A stretch of DNA of 64,000 nucleotides from JADGRB01 sp036267635 (GTDB lineage Bacteria; Myxococcota_A; Polyangia; Fen-1088), in contig DATAVR010000109.1 of assembly GCA_036267635.1 (NCBI GenBank), forward strand, positions 13,378 through 77,377, given 5' to 3'. This document shows positions 38,367-46,401 of this stretch, piece after piece. Both the position numbers and the translations under genes were made by a program. Numbering within the stretch: the first letter of the stretch is position 1; each line of letters begins with the position of its first letter. Below the pieces are notes generated by a model. It worked only from the letters and a program-made list of their open reading frames with translations. It did no database searches and was not told the DNA's origin.

Positions 38367-38516
38367 ATGATTCGTGAGCTGTCGTCTGGGTGGTACCGTC
38401 TCTACTCCCGCAAAACGGATCCCAAGACCGGCCAGCGCCGCAACCTGGGGACCTTCAAGACGCGGGCGGCGGCCGAGAAGCACGAGCGCGCCGTCCAGTT
38501 TTTCAAGCGCCATTGA
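38367..38516 (+). CDS. 49-residue conserved-looking mini-protein
   Basis: The reading frame encodes MIRELSSGWYRLYSRKTDP, then KTGQRRNLGTFKTRAAAEKHERAVQ, ending FKRH, with a good GGAGGG ribosome site 8 bases before the ATG. It is very basic. The segment GWYRLYSRKTDPKTGQRRNLGTF followed by a K-T-R-A-A-A-E-K-H-E-R helix resembles the small beta-sheet Arm-type DNA-binding fold at the start of tyrosine integrases, standing alone. Very short proteins of this kind occur in delta-proteobacterial genomes, which I recall but cannot verify here. It is too short to be found by simple length cut-offs. Confidence 0.6.
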   Translation: MIRELSSGWYRLYSRKTDPKTGQRRNLGTFKTRAAAEKHERAVQFFKRH

Positions 38517-38567
38517 ACGGCGAACATGGCTGAGGCGGCGCCGCGACGCGCATCGCCGCGACGCTCA

Positions 38568-38891
38568 TCACGCCTCGGCCTGCGTCCGCCGACCGTAGAG
38601 CTTCCGAAGCTCGTCCTTGGCCCGCATGAGGATCTTCTTTTCGCTCGCCGGCAGCTTCTTGCCGGCGCGGTTCAGATAGAAGGTAAGCATCGACATGGCC
38701 GAGCGAAAGGGCGGCGCCTTGCGGCGCGTGCTCCGTTCGGCGGAACGCTTCACTGAGCGGGCGATGGCGCGGGGGCTCTTCTTCTTGAACACCCCTTTTT
38801 CGAGATCCATCGCGTCGCTGGTCTGCATCACCCGCTTCGACCAGCGGTTCGTCGCCCCGCCGGAAACACGCTGCTCCGATCTCCTCAGCAC
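38568..38891 (-). CDS. DUF3175-family protein
   Basis: The core reads NRWSKRVMQTSDAMDLEKGV, then FKKKSPRAIARSVKRSAERS, then AMSMLTFYLNRAGKKLP, characteristic of DUF3175, a short basic family of unknown role, often found near DNA-repair or stress genes. The start is not obvious: GTG 38891 is offered (107 residues) because the conserved RWSKRV lies upstream of the first ATG (38828), but no clear ribosome site supports it. It ends at 38568 near the mini-protein, convergent with it. Confidence 0.7.
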   Translation of the reverse strand: MLRRSEQRVSGGATNRWSKRVMQTSDAMDLEKGVFKKKSPRAIARSVKRSAERSTRRKAPPFRSAMSMLTFYLNRAGKKLPASEKKILMRAKDELRKLYGRRTQAEA

Positions 38892-39073
38892 GCCCAGAAG
38901 GTGGGCATCGCACCGGCTTTCGCCAGGCGTAGCTCCTCCAGCAAGGCGGGGTTGACAGACGGACGAGGTGTCCACACGAAATGGATATGGGCAGGTGCAG
39001 GCGCCACACCGCCCAAGCCGGCGCAGTGTTCGTATGGATGGCGGTGCTGACCGCGGCATGTGAGGTGAACAAG

Positions 39074-39439
39074 ATGTCGGCAGCTGACGCGAATAAGGCG
39101 TTCATCACCAAGATGCTGGGCGAAAAGAAGCGCTTGGAGGACTTTCCAGATCGCTTCTCCCCTGACCTCGTCATGATCGAGCCGGCGACGTTGCCGTTTG
39201 GCGGGACGTACCGGGGGTTGAAAGAGTTCCAGCGCTTCTATCCCGACGTGCGGCGGTACTACGACTTCGACACCTGGAAGGTGCTCGGCGTCTACGGCGA
39301 CGGCGAGACGGTGTTTGCGACGACCCGGGTCGGAGTCGCCGGCAGCGCGACGGTGATGTACATCGCGGAACAATTTACTTTCTCGGGGACGAGAATCGTC
39401 GAGGTCCGCGTCCACATCTGCGACGTCGAGCAGCGCTGA
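39074..39439 (+). CDS. NTF2-like (SnoaL-type) small protein
   Basis: ATG 39074 is chosen because GAGGTGA lies 5 bases upstream; a longer frame from 38981 lacks a signal. The 121-residue protein has the alpha+beta-barrel pattern of NTF2-like proteins: a first helix (ADANKAFITKMLGEKKRLEDF), then beta-strands around GGTYRGLKEFQRFYP and VEVRVHICDVEQR. Members range from polyketide cyclases to small-molecule enzymes; a substrate cannot be assigned. Confidence 0.68.
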   Translation: MSAADANKAFITKMLGEKKRLEDFPDRFSPDLVMIEPATLPFGGTYRGLKEFQRFYPDVRRYYDFDTWKVLGVYGDGETVFATTRVGVAGSATVMYIAEQFTFSGTRIVEVRVHICDVEQR

Positions 39440-39449
39440 ACCGTCGGCG

Positions 39450-40112
39450 TTAGGCCGGGTTGATGATCAAGCGATGGTCTTTGCCGATGCTCAAGACGAT
39501 CAGCAGGCTCAGGATGGCCGCAAAGAAGCACCACACCGAGGTGAGGGCCTGGCGTTCGATCATGAAGGTGGCCAGCAGCGACAACGCCAAGACGGTTCCC
39601 ATGAGCTTGGCCCTGCTGATGGTGGAGATGAAAAAGGGCACGACCGTCGGCAATACGTAGCCGGGCAAATACAACGCCAGCACGAGCGCCGGTCCCCGCT
39701 CCACGTAGCTGTAGCCGATGCTGTGTCCCGCGACGTGCGCGCTTGGGCGCCCCCGAATCAGAAGAACCGCCGCGTAGACGCCCACCGCGACGCCCATGGA
39801 GGACAAGACCGCGAGCGCTCGTCTGCGGCGGGGGTTCCTTTCGGCGACCAAGAGCGAGATGGGAACCCACATCGGCCAGACAACCAGGGCGAAGCCGAGG
39901 AAGAGCGCCACGGCTATGCTTTGCAGGCCCGCCTGGTCGGGGTGGTCGATGGTCATCCAGACCACGCCCTCGGCCACCTGCTGGGACGCGAAGAGCAGCG
40001 GAACCAACGCCAGCATCTTGTGCGTCGGCGGCTTTTCCTGCGTAACCGCGACCGCACCGATGCCCGCGATCACCGTGGCGACGCCGAAACTGCCGGTGGC
40101 CGAGAAACACAT
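39450..40112 (-). CDS. Multi-helix membrane protein (DUF6629-like, MCFSATxSF start)
   Basis: The 220-residue protein starts with MCFSATGSF, a start shared by a family of small membrane proteins (I believe DUF6629), and has six or seven hydrophobic helices, for example VATVIAGIGAVAVT, SIAVALFLGFALVVWPMWVP and LYLPGYVLPTVVPFFISTI. There is no known function. It is convergent with the NTF2-like gene. Confidence 0.72.
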   Translation of the reverse strand: MCFSATGSFGVATVIAGIGAVAVTQEKPPTHKMLALVPLLFASQQVAEGVVWMTIDHPDQAGLQSIAVALFLGFALVVWPMWVPISLLVAERNPRRRRALAVLSSMGVAVGVYAAVLLIRGRPSAHVAGHSIGYSYVERGPALVLALYLPGYVLPTVVPFFISTISRAKLMGTVLALSLLATFMIERQALTSVWCFFAAILSLLIVLSIGKDHRLIINPA

Positions 40113-40266
40113 CGGGCGCGTCAGCTCACGGCGGAACGATGTGAGGTGCGGGGAGGGCGCATGGCGTCGACATGATGGGCTCTTTCCTGGAACAGGGAAG
40201 AGCGTCCCCCAATTTATTGGGAGCGGGTCGAGGAGATCACCGATCCGGCGGAGCTGGCCCGACGCT

Positions 40267-40338
40267 GGAGCCTTCGCTGGAGCCTTCGCCGGGGCCTTCG
40301 CCGGGGCCTTCGCCGGGGCTTTCGCCGGGGCCTTCGCC
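40267..40338. repeat. Six tandem copies of a 12-bp unit (consensus GGGGCCTTCGCC)
   Basis: Six units, 40267-40278 through 40327-40338, with only a few base changes between them. They end 2 bp before the stop codon of the leftward SRPBCC gene. The array lies outside any supported coding sequence and could change in copy number by slippage, and it could affect the mRNA end of that gene. Confidence 0.8.
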
Positions 40339-40340
40339 GC

Positions 40341-40724
40341 TCAACCCCGCAGCTTGCGCATCGGCTCCCAGTAGTTCGAGGTCCAGCCGGCGGCCAGGTG
40401 GTCCTTCATGTCGGCGGGGAACCCGTCGTGGTCGAAGAGAACGCGGGTCCCAGTCCCGTTTGGCTCCAGCGCGAACCGAACGATCGAGTAGACCCCCGCC
40501 GGCCAGGGCTTGGCGCGCCAGGCCTGGACGACGAGCCGGTCGGGGACCAGCTCGATCTGCCGACCGGTGATGTGACCGCCGAAGAGGCTGAACCCGCTCC
40601 CCTCCTCGCCGCCGCCGGTCGCGGGCGCGCCGGTCAGCTTGGCGAACTCGGCGGCGTCGATCAGCGCACGATAGATCTTGCCCGGCGTGGCCTCGAAGGT
40701 CTCTTCCTGATGGATGTTGGACAT
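40341..40724 (-). CDS. SRPBCC / AHSA1-domain protein
   Basis: The 127-residue protein has the START-like SRPBCC pattern: QEETFEATPGKIYRALIDAAEF at the start, GGHITGRQIELVPDRLVVQAWR in the middle, and FDHDGFPADMKDHLAAGWTSNYW at the end, typical of Activator of Hsp90 ATPase homologue-1-like proteins. It is divergently transcribed from an ArsR regulator, a common arrangement for this type of protein, and probably handles a hydrophobic ligand. Repression by the ArsR protein through the shared intergenic site is likely. Confidence 0.87.
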   Translation of the reverse strand: MSNIHQEETFEATPGKIYRALIDAAEFAKLTGAPATGGGEEGSGFSLFGGHITGRQIELVPDRLVVQAWRAKPWPAGVYSIVRFALEPNGTGTRVLFDHDGFPADMKDHLAAGWTSNYWEPMRKLRG

Positions 40725-40751
40725 GGTTCTTCTCCCTGGTGGAATCAGTTA

Positions 40752-40761
40752 ACCGAACGGT
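40752..40761. promoter_or_regulatory. Divergent promoter/operator site ACCGAACGGT
   Basis: ACCG and CGGT are inverted with a 2-bp spacer in the AT-rich 55-bp gap between the SRPBCC and ArsR genes (GTTAACCGAACGGTATATAG). Its position, close to both start codons and within a probable -10 region (TATATAG), suits an ArsR operator. Related ArsR/SRPBCC pairs carry similar AACC-type palindromes, so autoregulation is a reasonable inference. Confidence 0.55.
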
Positions 40762-40779
40762 ATATAGTTTCTTCCGCTC

Positions 40780-41208
40780 ATGTCAATCAGAAGCTCACCG
40801 GCCCTCGGCCGGGCCTCGGCGGACGACGCGGCGCTCGACGCCATCTTCTCGGCGCTCTCCGATCGAACCCGTCGCCAGATACTGACCCGCCTGTCGGATG
40901 GCGGCGCCACCGTCGGGGAGCTGGCGGCTCCCTTCTCGATGACGTTGCCCGCCGTCTCCAAGCACATTCGGATCCTCGAGGACGCCGGCCTGCTGCGGCG
41001 AGAGCGCGACGGCTGGTATCACCGCTGCCGGTTGCGCGGTCAGCCGCTCGAGGCGGCGGGGGCGTTCATCGATCGATATCGGTCGTTCTGGGGCGAGACG
41101 CTCGACGAGCTGGCGCGCTACGTGGCGACCGACGCGGCGACGAAACGCCCGGGACCTTCGGAGGCGCTCCGGCGACGCCGGCCGACCCCCAGGGAGCGGC
41201 GCAAATGA
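40780..41208 (+). CDS. ArsR-family transcriptional regulator
   Basis: The 142-residue protein has an ArsR winged helix-turn-helix: DAIFSALSDRTRRQILTRLSDGG, then GELAAPFSMTLPAVSKHIRILEDAGLL. There is no cysteine metal site, so it is a metal-free type that typically controls a linked SRPBCC gene. The C-terminus is Arg-rich. It overlaps the downstream SRPBCC gene by four bases (ATGA) and is divergent from another SRPBCC gene, so it probably controls both. Confidence 0.9.
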   Translation: MSIRSSPALGRASADDAALDAIFSALSDRTRRQILTRLSDGGATVGELAAPFSMTLPAVSKHIRILEDAGLLRRERDGWYHRCRLRGQPLEAAGAFIDRYRSFWGETLDELARYVATDAATKRPGPSEALRRRRPTPRERRK

Positions 41209-41660
41209 GCGGCGAATCGGCTCCGCCCGCTGCCGACCGGTTGGTGTTGGTGGTGCGGCGGAGGATCGCCGCCGAGCCGCGCCGGCTGTTCGAGGCCTGG
41301 ACGCGCCCCGAGCAGCTTCGCGCCTGGTGGGGGCCGAAGTCAGTCCGCTGCTCGGAGGCGGAGGTCGACCTGCGGGTCGGCGGTCGCTACCAGATCGTCA
41401 ACGACCTGCCGGACGGGTCGCAGATCGTGATCAGCGGAACCTTCGAGGTGGTGGAGGCGCCGCGGCTGCTGGTCTACAGCTGGATGGTCGTCCCGGGCGG
41501 TGAGAATCTCGAACGGGTGACGGTGCGCTTCGATCCCGTCCACGACGCCCTCACCGAAGTCGTGGTGACCCACGAGCGGATCGGCAGCCCGCGCCTGCGC
41601 GAGGGCCATCGGGCCGGGTGGGACGGCTGCCTCGACGGCCTGGCGGCGTACCTGGCCTAG
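41205..41660 (+). CDS. SRPBCC / AHSA1-domain protein
   Basis: The 151-residue protein has SRPBCC motifs: RRIAAEPRRLFEAWTRPEQL, AWWGPKS, then YQIVNDLPDGSQIVISGTFEVVE and TEVVVTHERIG, ending in an amphipathic helix (HRAGWDGCLDGLAAYL). It is co-translated with the ArsR regulator (ATGA) and resembles the divergently transcribed SRPBCC gene. Together they form a small ArsR-controlled module whose ligand is unknown. Confidence 0.9.
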   Translation: MSGESAPPAADRLVLVVRRRIAAEPRRLFEAWTRPEQLRAWWGPKSVRCSEAEVDLRVGGRYQIVNDLPDGSQIVISGTFEVVEAPRLLVYSWMVVPGGENLERVTVRFDPVHDALTEVVVTHERIGSPRLREGHRAGWDGCLDGLAAYLA

Positions 41661-41793
41661 GCTTCGCGGGCCTGAAATCGCATTGAGCTCGCCCGGCTCG
41701 TGCAATCTGCGTTTCCGCGCCTGGCCTGTAAGAGCTGGCCCGGACGGTGGCCGCGCGTTGACGACGTTCGCCCGGGTGGACAGGTTGCCTTAC

Positions 41794-42114
41794 ATGGCAA
41801 CCAAGCCCGCAACGAAGAGCGTAACCAAGAGCGGCAAGAAGCCCGGCAAGGATCAGCCGTCGCGTTGGGAAGGCGACGCCGTGGAAGACAAACCGGGCGA
41901 CGAAGCGGAACGCGCCGCCGAACGCGCTGAAGGCAACGCACCCGTTCGCGCCGACGTGGAGAGCTACCGGTCGCATCACCCATCCATCGACGAGCAGCCG
42001 CAGATCCCACCACGCGGAGAAGCTGATGACACGGAAGAAGACCTCGAGGCGGTCTCCGAAGAGCACGCCGCTCGACGAGACTCCGGCGAGCGCTCCCCGC
42101 GCGGCAAGCTATAA
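41794..42114 (+). CDS. Small hydrophilic, highly charged protein
   Basis: The 106-residue product is basic at the start (MATKPATKSVTKSGKKPGK) and acidic after residue 25 (Asp/Glu-rich: EDKPGDEAERAAERAEG and ADDTEEDLEAVSEEHAA). It looks disordered, similar in composition to small stress or nucleoid-binding proteins. The ATG at 41794 follows a short GACAGGTTG sequence. No family recognised. Confidence 0.55.
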   Translation: MATKPATKSVTKSGKKPGKDQPSRWEGDAVEDKPGDEAERAAERAEGNAPVRADVESYRSHHPSIDEQPQIPPRGEADDTEEDLEAVSEEHAARRDSGERSPRGKL

Positions 42115-42125
42115 ACAAAGCACCG

Positions 42126-43055
42126 CTACATTCCGAACGCCTTCGAATCCTCGACGAAGCTCTTCATCCCCTCGTCGGTGAGGGGATGGTCGGCGACGGT
42201 GGTGAGCACGGAGGTGGGTACGGTCAGGATGTCCGCGCCGGCCAGCAAGCATTCGGTGAGCTGCACCGGGTTGCGGAAGCTGGCGGCCAGGATCTCGGTG
42301 GTGATCTGGTAGTTCGCGAACACCGCCGCGATCTCGAAGATGAGACGCGCCCCCGCGTCTTTGAGCGGGCCGCCGGAGGCGACGTACTCGCTGTTGTGCA
42401 TGTTCTGATCGCCCTTGGCGTTCTTGGGGTCCTCGACCCAATAGAGCGAATTGCCGGGCGTCCGTTCGTGCTTGTCTTCCTTGTAGCCGTAGTCGGCCAG
42501 CCGGCCCAGGAACGGGCTCACGTACGTCGCCCCCGCGTTGGCCGCCCAGAACGCCTGGGTGGTGTTGAAGATGAGGGTGGTGTTGACCTTGATCCCGCGC
42601 TCCCAGAGGCGGTGAATGACCTTGAGCCCGGTGAAGGGATCAGCGCTCGGATCCACCGCGCGATAGCCGCCGATGGGCACCTTGATGATCGAATTCTCAC
42701 CGAGGGCGGCGAGCTCGGCCGCCTGCTTCACCATCTCCTCTTCCTGCCGCACGGTCAGCTCCAGCGACACCGGATGCGGGTTAAGCAACGAGCAGAGATC
42801 GCGCATGATCCCCTTCGCCTCGTCCCAGGACTTCGCGCCGGCCTTCTTGAGCAGGGTCGGGTTGGTGGTGAGGCCGCTGATGATGCCGGCGCGGAACAAG
42901 GGCTCGATGTCTTTCTTTGTCGCCGAATCCGCGAAGATGCGCGGCGCCTTGGCGGCGGGATGCTTGAGCGCGTTGCCGGGCTTGTCGGGGTTGACGACCG
43001 GCATGAGATTTTTGCGCGCAAAATTGGCGGCGCTCGAAATGGATGGCGTGAACAT
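42126..43055 (-). CDS. tal: Transaldolase family protein
   Basis: The 309-residue protein has the transaldolase pattern: ADSATKKDIEPLFRAGIISGLTTNPTLLKK, IIKVPIGG with Lys125 as the likely Schiff-base lysine, VNTTLIFNTTQAFWAANAGATYVSPFLGRL, and a C-terminal TDEGMKSFVEDS. It should transfer dihydroxyacetone units in the pentose phosphate pathway in the cytoplasm. The sequence around the lysine differs from the usual IKVPxT, as in the smaller fructose-6-phosphate-aldolase-like branch, so substrate preference may differ. It follows the SRPBCC gene on the same strand by 10 bp. Confidence 0.85.
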   Translation of the reverse strand: MFTPSISSAANFARKNLMPVVNPDKPGNALKHPAAKAPRIFADSATKKDIEPLFRAGIISGLTTNPTLLKKAGAKSWDEAKGIMRDLCSLLNPHPVSLELTVRQEEEMVKQAAELAALGENSIIKVPIGGYRAVDPSADPFTGLKVIHRLWERGIKVNTTLIFNTTQAFWAANAGATYVSPFLGRLADYGYKEDKHERTPGNSLYWVEDPKNAKGDQNMHNSEYVASGGPLKDAGARLIFEIAAVFANYQITTEILAASFRNPVQLTECLLAGADILTVPTSVLTTVADHPLTDEGMKSFVEDSKAFGM

Positions 43056-43065
43056 GGTGGCTCCC

Positions 43066-43500
43066 TCAGCTCTGCGCTTCGACCGTCTTCTTGAGACCCT
43101 CCAGCACCATACTCCAGTTGCGGCGCGACTCTTCGCGGGCCTTCTCGCTGCCGGGGTTGTCTTGGAAGAGATCGACGTGGACCTCCCCGTCCTGCGCCTC
43201 CACCTGGATGGTCACCGTGTGGTAGCTCTCCGCCCGATCGGGCTGGCCGGAGAGCGGGCTGAAGTGGCTGTAGCGCAGCCGCTTCCCCTGTTGGATCTCC
43301 AGGATGCGCCCCTTGTCTTCGAACGGTTTCCCTTTCCACTCCCCCTTCCAGACGATGGGGCTTCCGACCTTCCAGTCGGAGACGACCTCGGCGCCGAACA
43401 TGTAGCGCTTGATCTTGTCGGGATTGACCAGCGCGTCCCAAACCTGGAAGACCGATCCCTTGATGGTGACCTCTGCCTTGGCGGGCAAGCTCTCCGGCAT
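43066..43500 (-). CDS. SRPBCC / AHSA1-domain protein
   Basis: The 144-residue protein shows the SRPBCC pattern: KAEVTIKGSVFQVWDALVNPDKIKRYMFGAEVVSDWKVG, then a beta-strand set ending in an amphipathic helix (EESRRNWSMVLEGLKKTVE). It sits 10 bp upstream of transaldolase on the same strand, with GGAGGGAACC before its ATG. It is the third SRPBCC gene within 3.2 kb, so the local set may share ligands or be recent duplications; sequence divergence suggests an old split. Confidence 0.88.
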   Translation of the reverse strand: MPESLPAKAEVTIKGSVFQVWDALVNPDKIKRYMFGAEVVSDWKVGSPIVWKGEWKGKPFEDKGRILEIQQGKRLRYSHFSPLSGQPDRAESYHTVTIQVEAQDGEVHVDLFQDNPGSEKAREESRRNWSMVLEGLKKTVEAQS

Positions 43501-43682
43501 GGTTCCCTCCTCCTAGAGATCCTAGTCATGCCTTGGCGCAAAGCTCCGCGCTGGCCTAACAAGAAGCGGTAGCTGGGCCGCCGGCAGCGACGTCGCGCTT
43601 CGTCTGTTCCCAGCGAGCGGACGATCGTTACCTTCCACCTGCGCCGTCGCAAGTCAGTCGACGGCGCGAAAGGGAGCCGGTT

Positions 43683-44786
43683 TTGAGAATCGCTCAGGTT
43701 TGTCCGCTCAGCGAGAGTGTCCCGCCCAAGTTGTACGGCGGAACGGAGCGCGTGGTCGCCTTTCTGACCGACGAGCTGGTGGCGGCCGGCCACCACGTCA
43801 CCCTTTTCGCCAGCGGCGACTCGGTGACCCGCGCCGAGCTCGTCCCGTGCGTGCCGCGGGGCCTTCGGTTCGAGGGCGCCTGCCTCGATCCGATCGCGCC
43901 CCACATCGTCATGATCGAGGAGGTGGCGCGCCGGGCCGACGACTTCGATCTCGTCCACTTCCATGTCGGCTACCTGCACTTTCCGCTCATGCGTCGGATG
44001 GCGATCCCGCGGGTCACGACCGTGCACGGGCGCCTGGACATCCCCGATCTACAGACCATCTACCAGGTGTTTCCCGACGAACCGCTGGTGTCGATCTCCG
44101 ACGCGCAGCGCGCGCCGCTCCCGGGGGTCGGCTGGCAAGGGACGGTGCACAACGGTCTGCCGCCCGGCCGGCTGGCCTTTCATGCCGCGCCCGGACGGTA
44201 CCTGGCCTTCCTCGGCCGAATCTCGCCCGAGAAGCGGCCGGATCGGGCGATCGAGATCGCCAAGCGGGTCGGGATGCCGCTCAAGATCGCGGCCAAGGTC
44301 GACAAGGTGGACGAGGAGTATTTCAACGCGCGTATCAAGCCGCTCCTCGACCATCCGTTGATCGAGTTCGTGGGTGAGATCGACGAGGTCCAGAAAGACG
44401 AGTTCCTGGGCAACGCGGCGGCGCTGCTCTTCCCGGTCGACTGGCCGGAGCCGTTCGGTCTGGTCATGATCGAGGCGCTCGCCTGCGGCACGCCGGTGGT
44501 GGCCTTCGCGCGCGGCTCGGTGCCGGAGGTCATCGAGGACGGCCTGTCGGGATTCGTGGTCGAGACCGTCGAGGAGGCGGTGGCGGCCGTTCCGCGCGCG
44601 CTGGCGATCCCCCGGGAGCGTTGTCGCGCCTATTTCGAGGACCGCTTCACAGCCTCGCGGATGGCGGTCTCCTACCTGCGGATCTACGAGAGGATGATCG
44701 CCCGCGAGCGAAACCGCCGCGCCGCCCAGACGGTCGAGAGGGGCGAGGGCGAGGGCCTCCTCGGTGAGAGCGCCGTCCAGGGCTGA
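43683..44786 (+). CDS. Glycosyltransferase family 4-type protein
   Basis: A TTG start at 43683 with AGGGAG upstream gives 367 residues. The N-terminal half reads CPLSESVPPKLYGGTERVVAFLTDELVAAGHHVTLFASGDS, the start of GT4 glycosyltransferases. The C-terminal half has FLGRISPEKRPDRAIEIAKRVGMPLKIAAKVD and ALLFPVDWPEPFGLVMIEALACGTPVVAFARGSVPEVI, the E-x7-E active-site pattern. It probably makes a glycan or glycolipid. Neither operon nor acceptor is evident. A low-complexity Glu/Gly tail follows. Confidence 0.88.
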   Translation: MRIAQVCPLSESVPPKLYGGTERVVAFLTDELVAAGHHVTLFASGDSVTRAELVPCVPRGLRFEGACLDPIAPHIVMIEEVARRADDFDLVHFHVGYLHFPLMRRMAIPRVTTVHGRLDIPDLQTIYQVFPDEPLVSISDAQRAPLPGVGWQGTVHNGLPPGRLAFHAAPGRYLAFLGRISPEKRPDRAIEIAKRVGMPLKIAAKVDKVDEEYFNARIKPLLDHPLIEFVGEIDEVQKDEFLGNAAALLFPVDWPEPFGLVMIEALACGTPVVAFARGSVPEVIEDGLSGFVVETVEEAVAAVPRALAIPRERCRAYFEDRFTASRMAVSYLRIYERMIARERNRRAAQTVERGEGEGLLGESAVQG

Positions 44787-44885
44787 CCGGCGAGTCGAGC
44801 CGGCGAGTCGAGCCACGGATAGCTTGCGGCGCAAAGGGGCTGCCTCTTTGATTCGTCGTGCTCTCGGTGACGCCGTGAAGCGCCT

Positions 44886-45521
44886 TCAAGTCCCGGTCGC
44901 CCGGGATATCGCCACCGCCACGGACTCGGTGTAGGTCACCGTCACGCGATCCCCCTGGTGGAGCGACGACAACCGCGCTTGGACGGCCGGATCCTGAATG
45001 ACGAATGCGTGAGGACGACCGTCAGAGGTGGTCAGCTCCAGCGTCCCGGTTTCGCCGTCGACACTGGTCACGCGCGCCGTGCTGGTGATCTGACGTGCGC
45101 CGGCCGCCCCCAGCACCGGTGCGTTGGCGCGCGTCGGCGTCTGCAGCGTGTCGGCGACCGGTGCGTTCGCCGAGCCAAGCGAGATGACGAACCCCTGGTA
45201 GTAATCGAGGCTGACCTGGTCTCCTTTGTGGACCTCAAATCCTTCCGCGGTGGGGGCGACCTTGATCGTCGTGAGCGCGCCGTTCGCGGCCCGGACGACT
45301 ATAGAATGATTGAAGCGATCGACGCTCTCGACTGAGAAGACCGCCCGCATCAGCTCCTCATCTTCTCCTTCGGCCGTGGGCGGCGCGGAGCCTGCGCCAC
45401 CCGTCGCGGGGGTTCCCGACACCGCTCCGGCCGAGATGTCGGTCGTGGCGGGCGTTGCGGCGCTGTCTGGCAGAGCGAGACCCATACCCAGGAGCGCCGC
45501 CATCATCATGGCGCGACTCAC
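44886..45521 (-). CDS. Secreted beta-rich protein of unknown function
   Basis: GTG 45521 has an excellent GGGAGG ribosome site 6 bp upstream. The 211-residue product starts with a hydrophobic signal (MMMAALLGMGLALPDSAA). A disordered Ala/Thr/Gly segment follows, then beta-strands (FSVESVDRFNHSIVVRAANGALTTIKVAP and STARVTSVDGETGTLELTTSDG), two similar blocks that look like small OB- or SH3-like repeats. No family recognised. It is divergent from the phosphoesterase gene. Confidence 0.65.
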   Translation of the reverse strand: MSRAMMMAALLGMGLALPDSAATPATTDISAGAVSGTPATGGAGSAPPTAEGEDEELMRAVFSVESVDRFNHSIVVRAANGALTTIKVAPTAEGFEVHKGDQVSLDYYQGFVISLGSANAPVADTLQTPTRANAPVLGAAGARQITSTARVTSVDGETGTLELTTSDGRPHAFVIQDPAVQARLSSLHQGDRVTVTYTESVAVAISRATGT

Positions 45522-45630
45522 GGTAGCCTCCCTGTCAACATGCTGGCGGGATGATTTTCGGCAAGCAGAGGCGCGGTTTGCAGAACCAATTGGCCTCGAA
45601 TAGGGCGTCGGATACTTAAATTCGGTGGGG

Positions 45631-46401
45631 ATGAGGGGAGGTTGGGCGCAGCTCGTGGGGATTGTGCCCCTGGCCGGGTGGCTCGCCTGCGGGGGGACTG
45701 CTTCGAATGCGGCGACGAGCCACAGCGACGCTGCGCCGACCAGCTCGACCGGCTCGACCGCCTCGACCGGCTCGACCACAGTGGCGCAGGTGTTCGTCGT
45801 GGCGATGGAGAACGAAAATATCGGCCAAATTTACGGCAACAGCGCCGAAGCTCCTTACATCAACCAGACGCTCATCCCGACCTCTGCTCGGGCCACCGAA
45901 TTCATCGACGAGCTCGGGTTGTCCGTCCCCAGCGAACCGCACTACGTCTGGATGGGAGGCGGGGACGAACGTCTTCGCGGATCACACCTTCACGACCGAC
46001 GCTTCGCCGTCCGCGAGCAACAGCACGGCCACCACGGCGCATCTGGCTACCTCTGCCACGACATGCACGGCGCCAGCGGTTGTCCTGGCGGCGACCTGGT
46101 CCAGGCCGGCGACGATTGGCTCAGCCTCAACCTGCCGCCGCTGATCGCGTTCGCAAACGCACGCGCGGCGGTGGTGTTTTTGGTCTGGGACGAGGGCGAT
46201 GCCTCTGGCCATGTGCCATTCATGGCCATTGGTCCCGGGATCAAACCGGGCTACGCCGGCTCCCAAACCTACACGCACAGCTCATTACTCAAGACGATCG
46301 AAGAGATCCTGGGCCTCCCGATCCTTCCGGCCGTGACCGCCGCCAACGACCTGTCCGATCTGTTCGCTCCGGGGGCTGCGCCCAGCTCGACGCCGCCCTG
46401 A
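45631..46401 (+). pseudogene. Phosphoesterase-family (PF04185-like) lipoprotein gene with frameshift and internal deletion
   Basis: The signal MRGGWAQLVGIVPLAGWLAC predicts a lipoprotein. Residues 50-110 match the start of phosphoesterase/phospholipase-C-like proteins (VFVVAMENENIGQIYG, APYINQTLIPTS, EPHYVWM). Conserved residues then appear only in another frame (EAGTNVFADHTFTTDASPSASNST, 45956-46040), as if one extra G had been inserted in the GGG at 45954-45956. The original frame resumes at YLCHDMHGASGC without the 60-80 residues normally between. The tail (VVFLVWDEGDASGHVPFMAIGP, SSLLKTIEEILGLP) is intact. The overall frame is open (256 residues), but about 30 residues are wrong and the middle is missing, so it is probably inactive. 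Confidence 0.7.

Noticed and set aside
40260..40340. Tandem 12-bp units considered as a CRISPR-like array
   Set aside because: Units are adjacent without spacers, so it is a simple tandem repeat.
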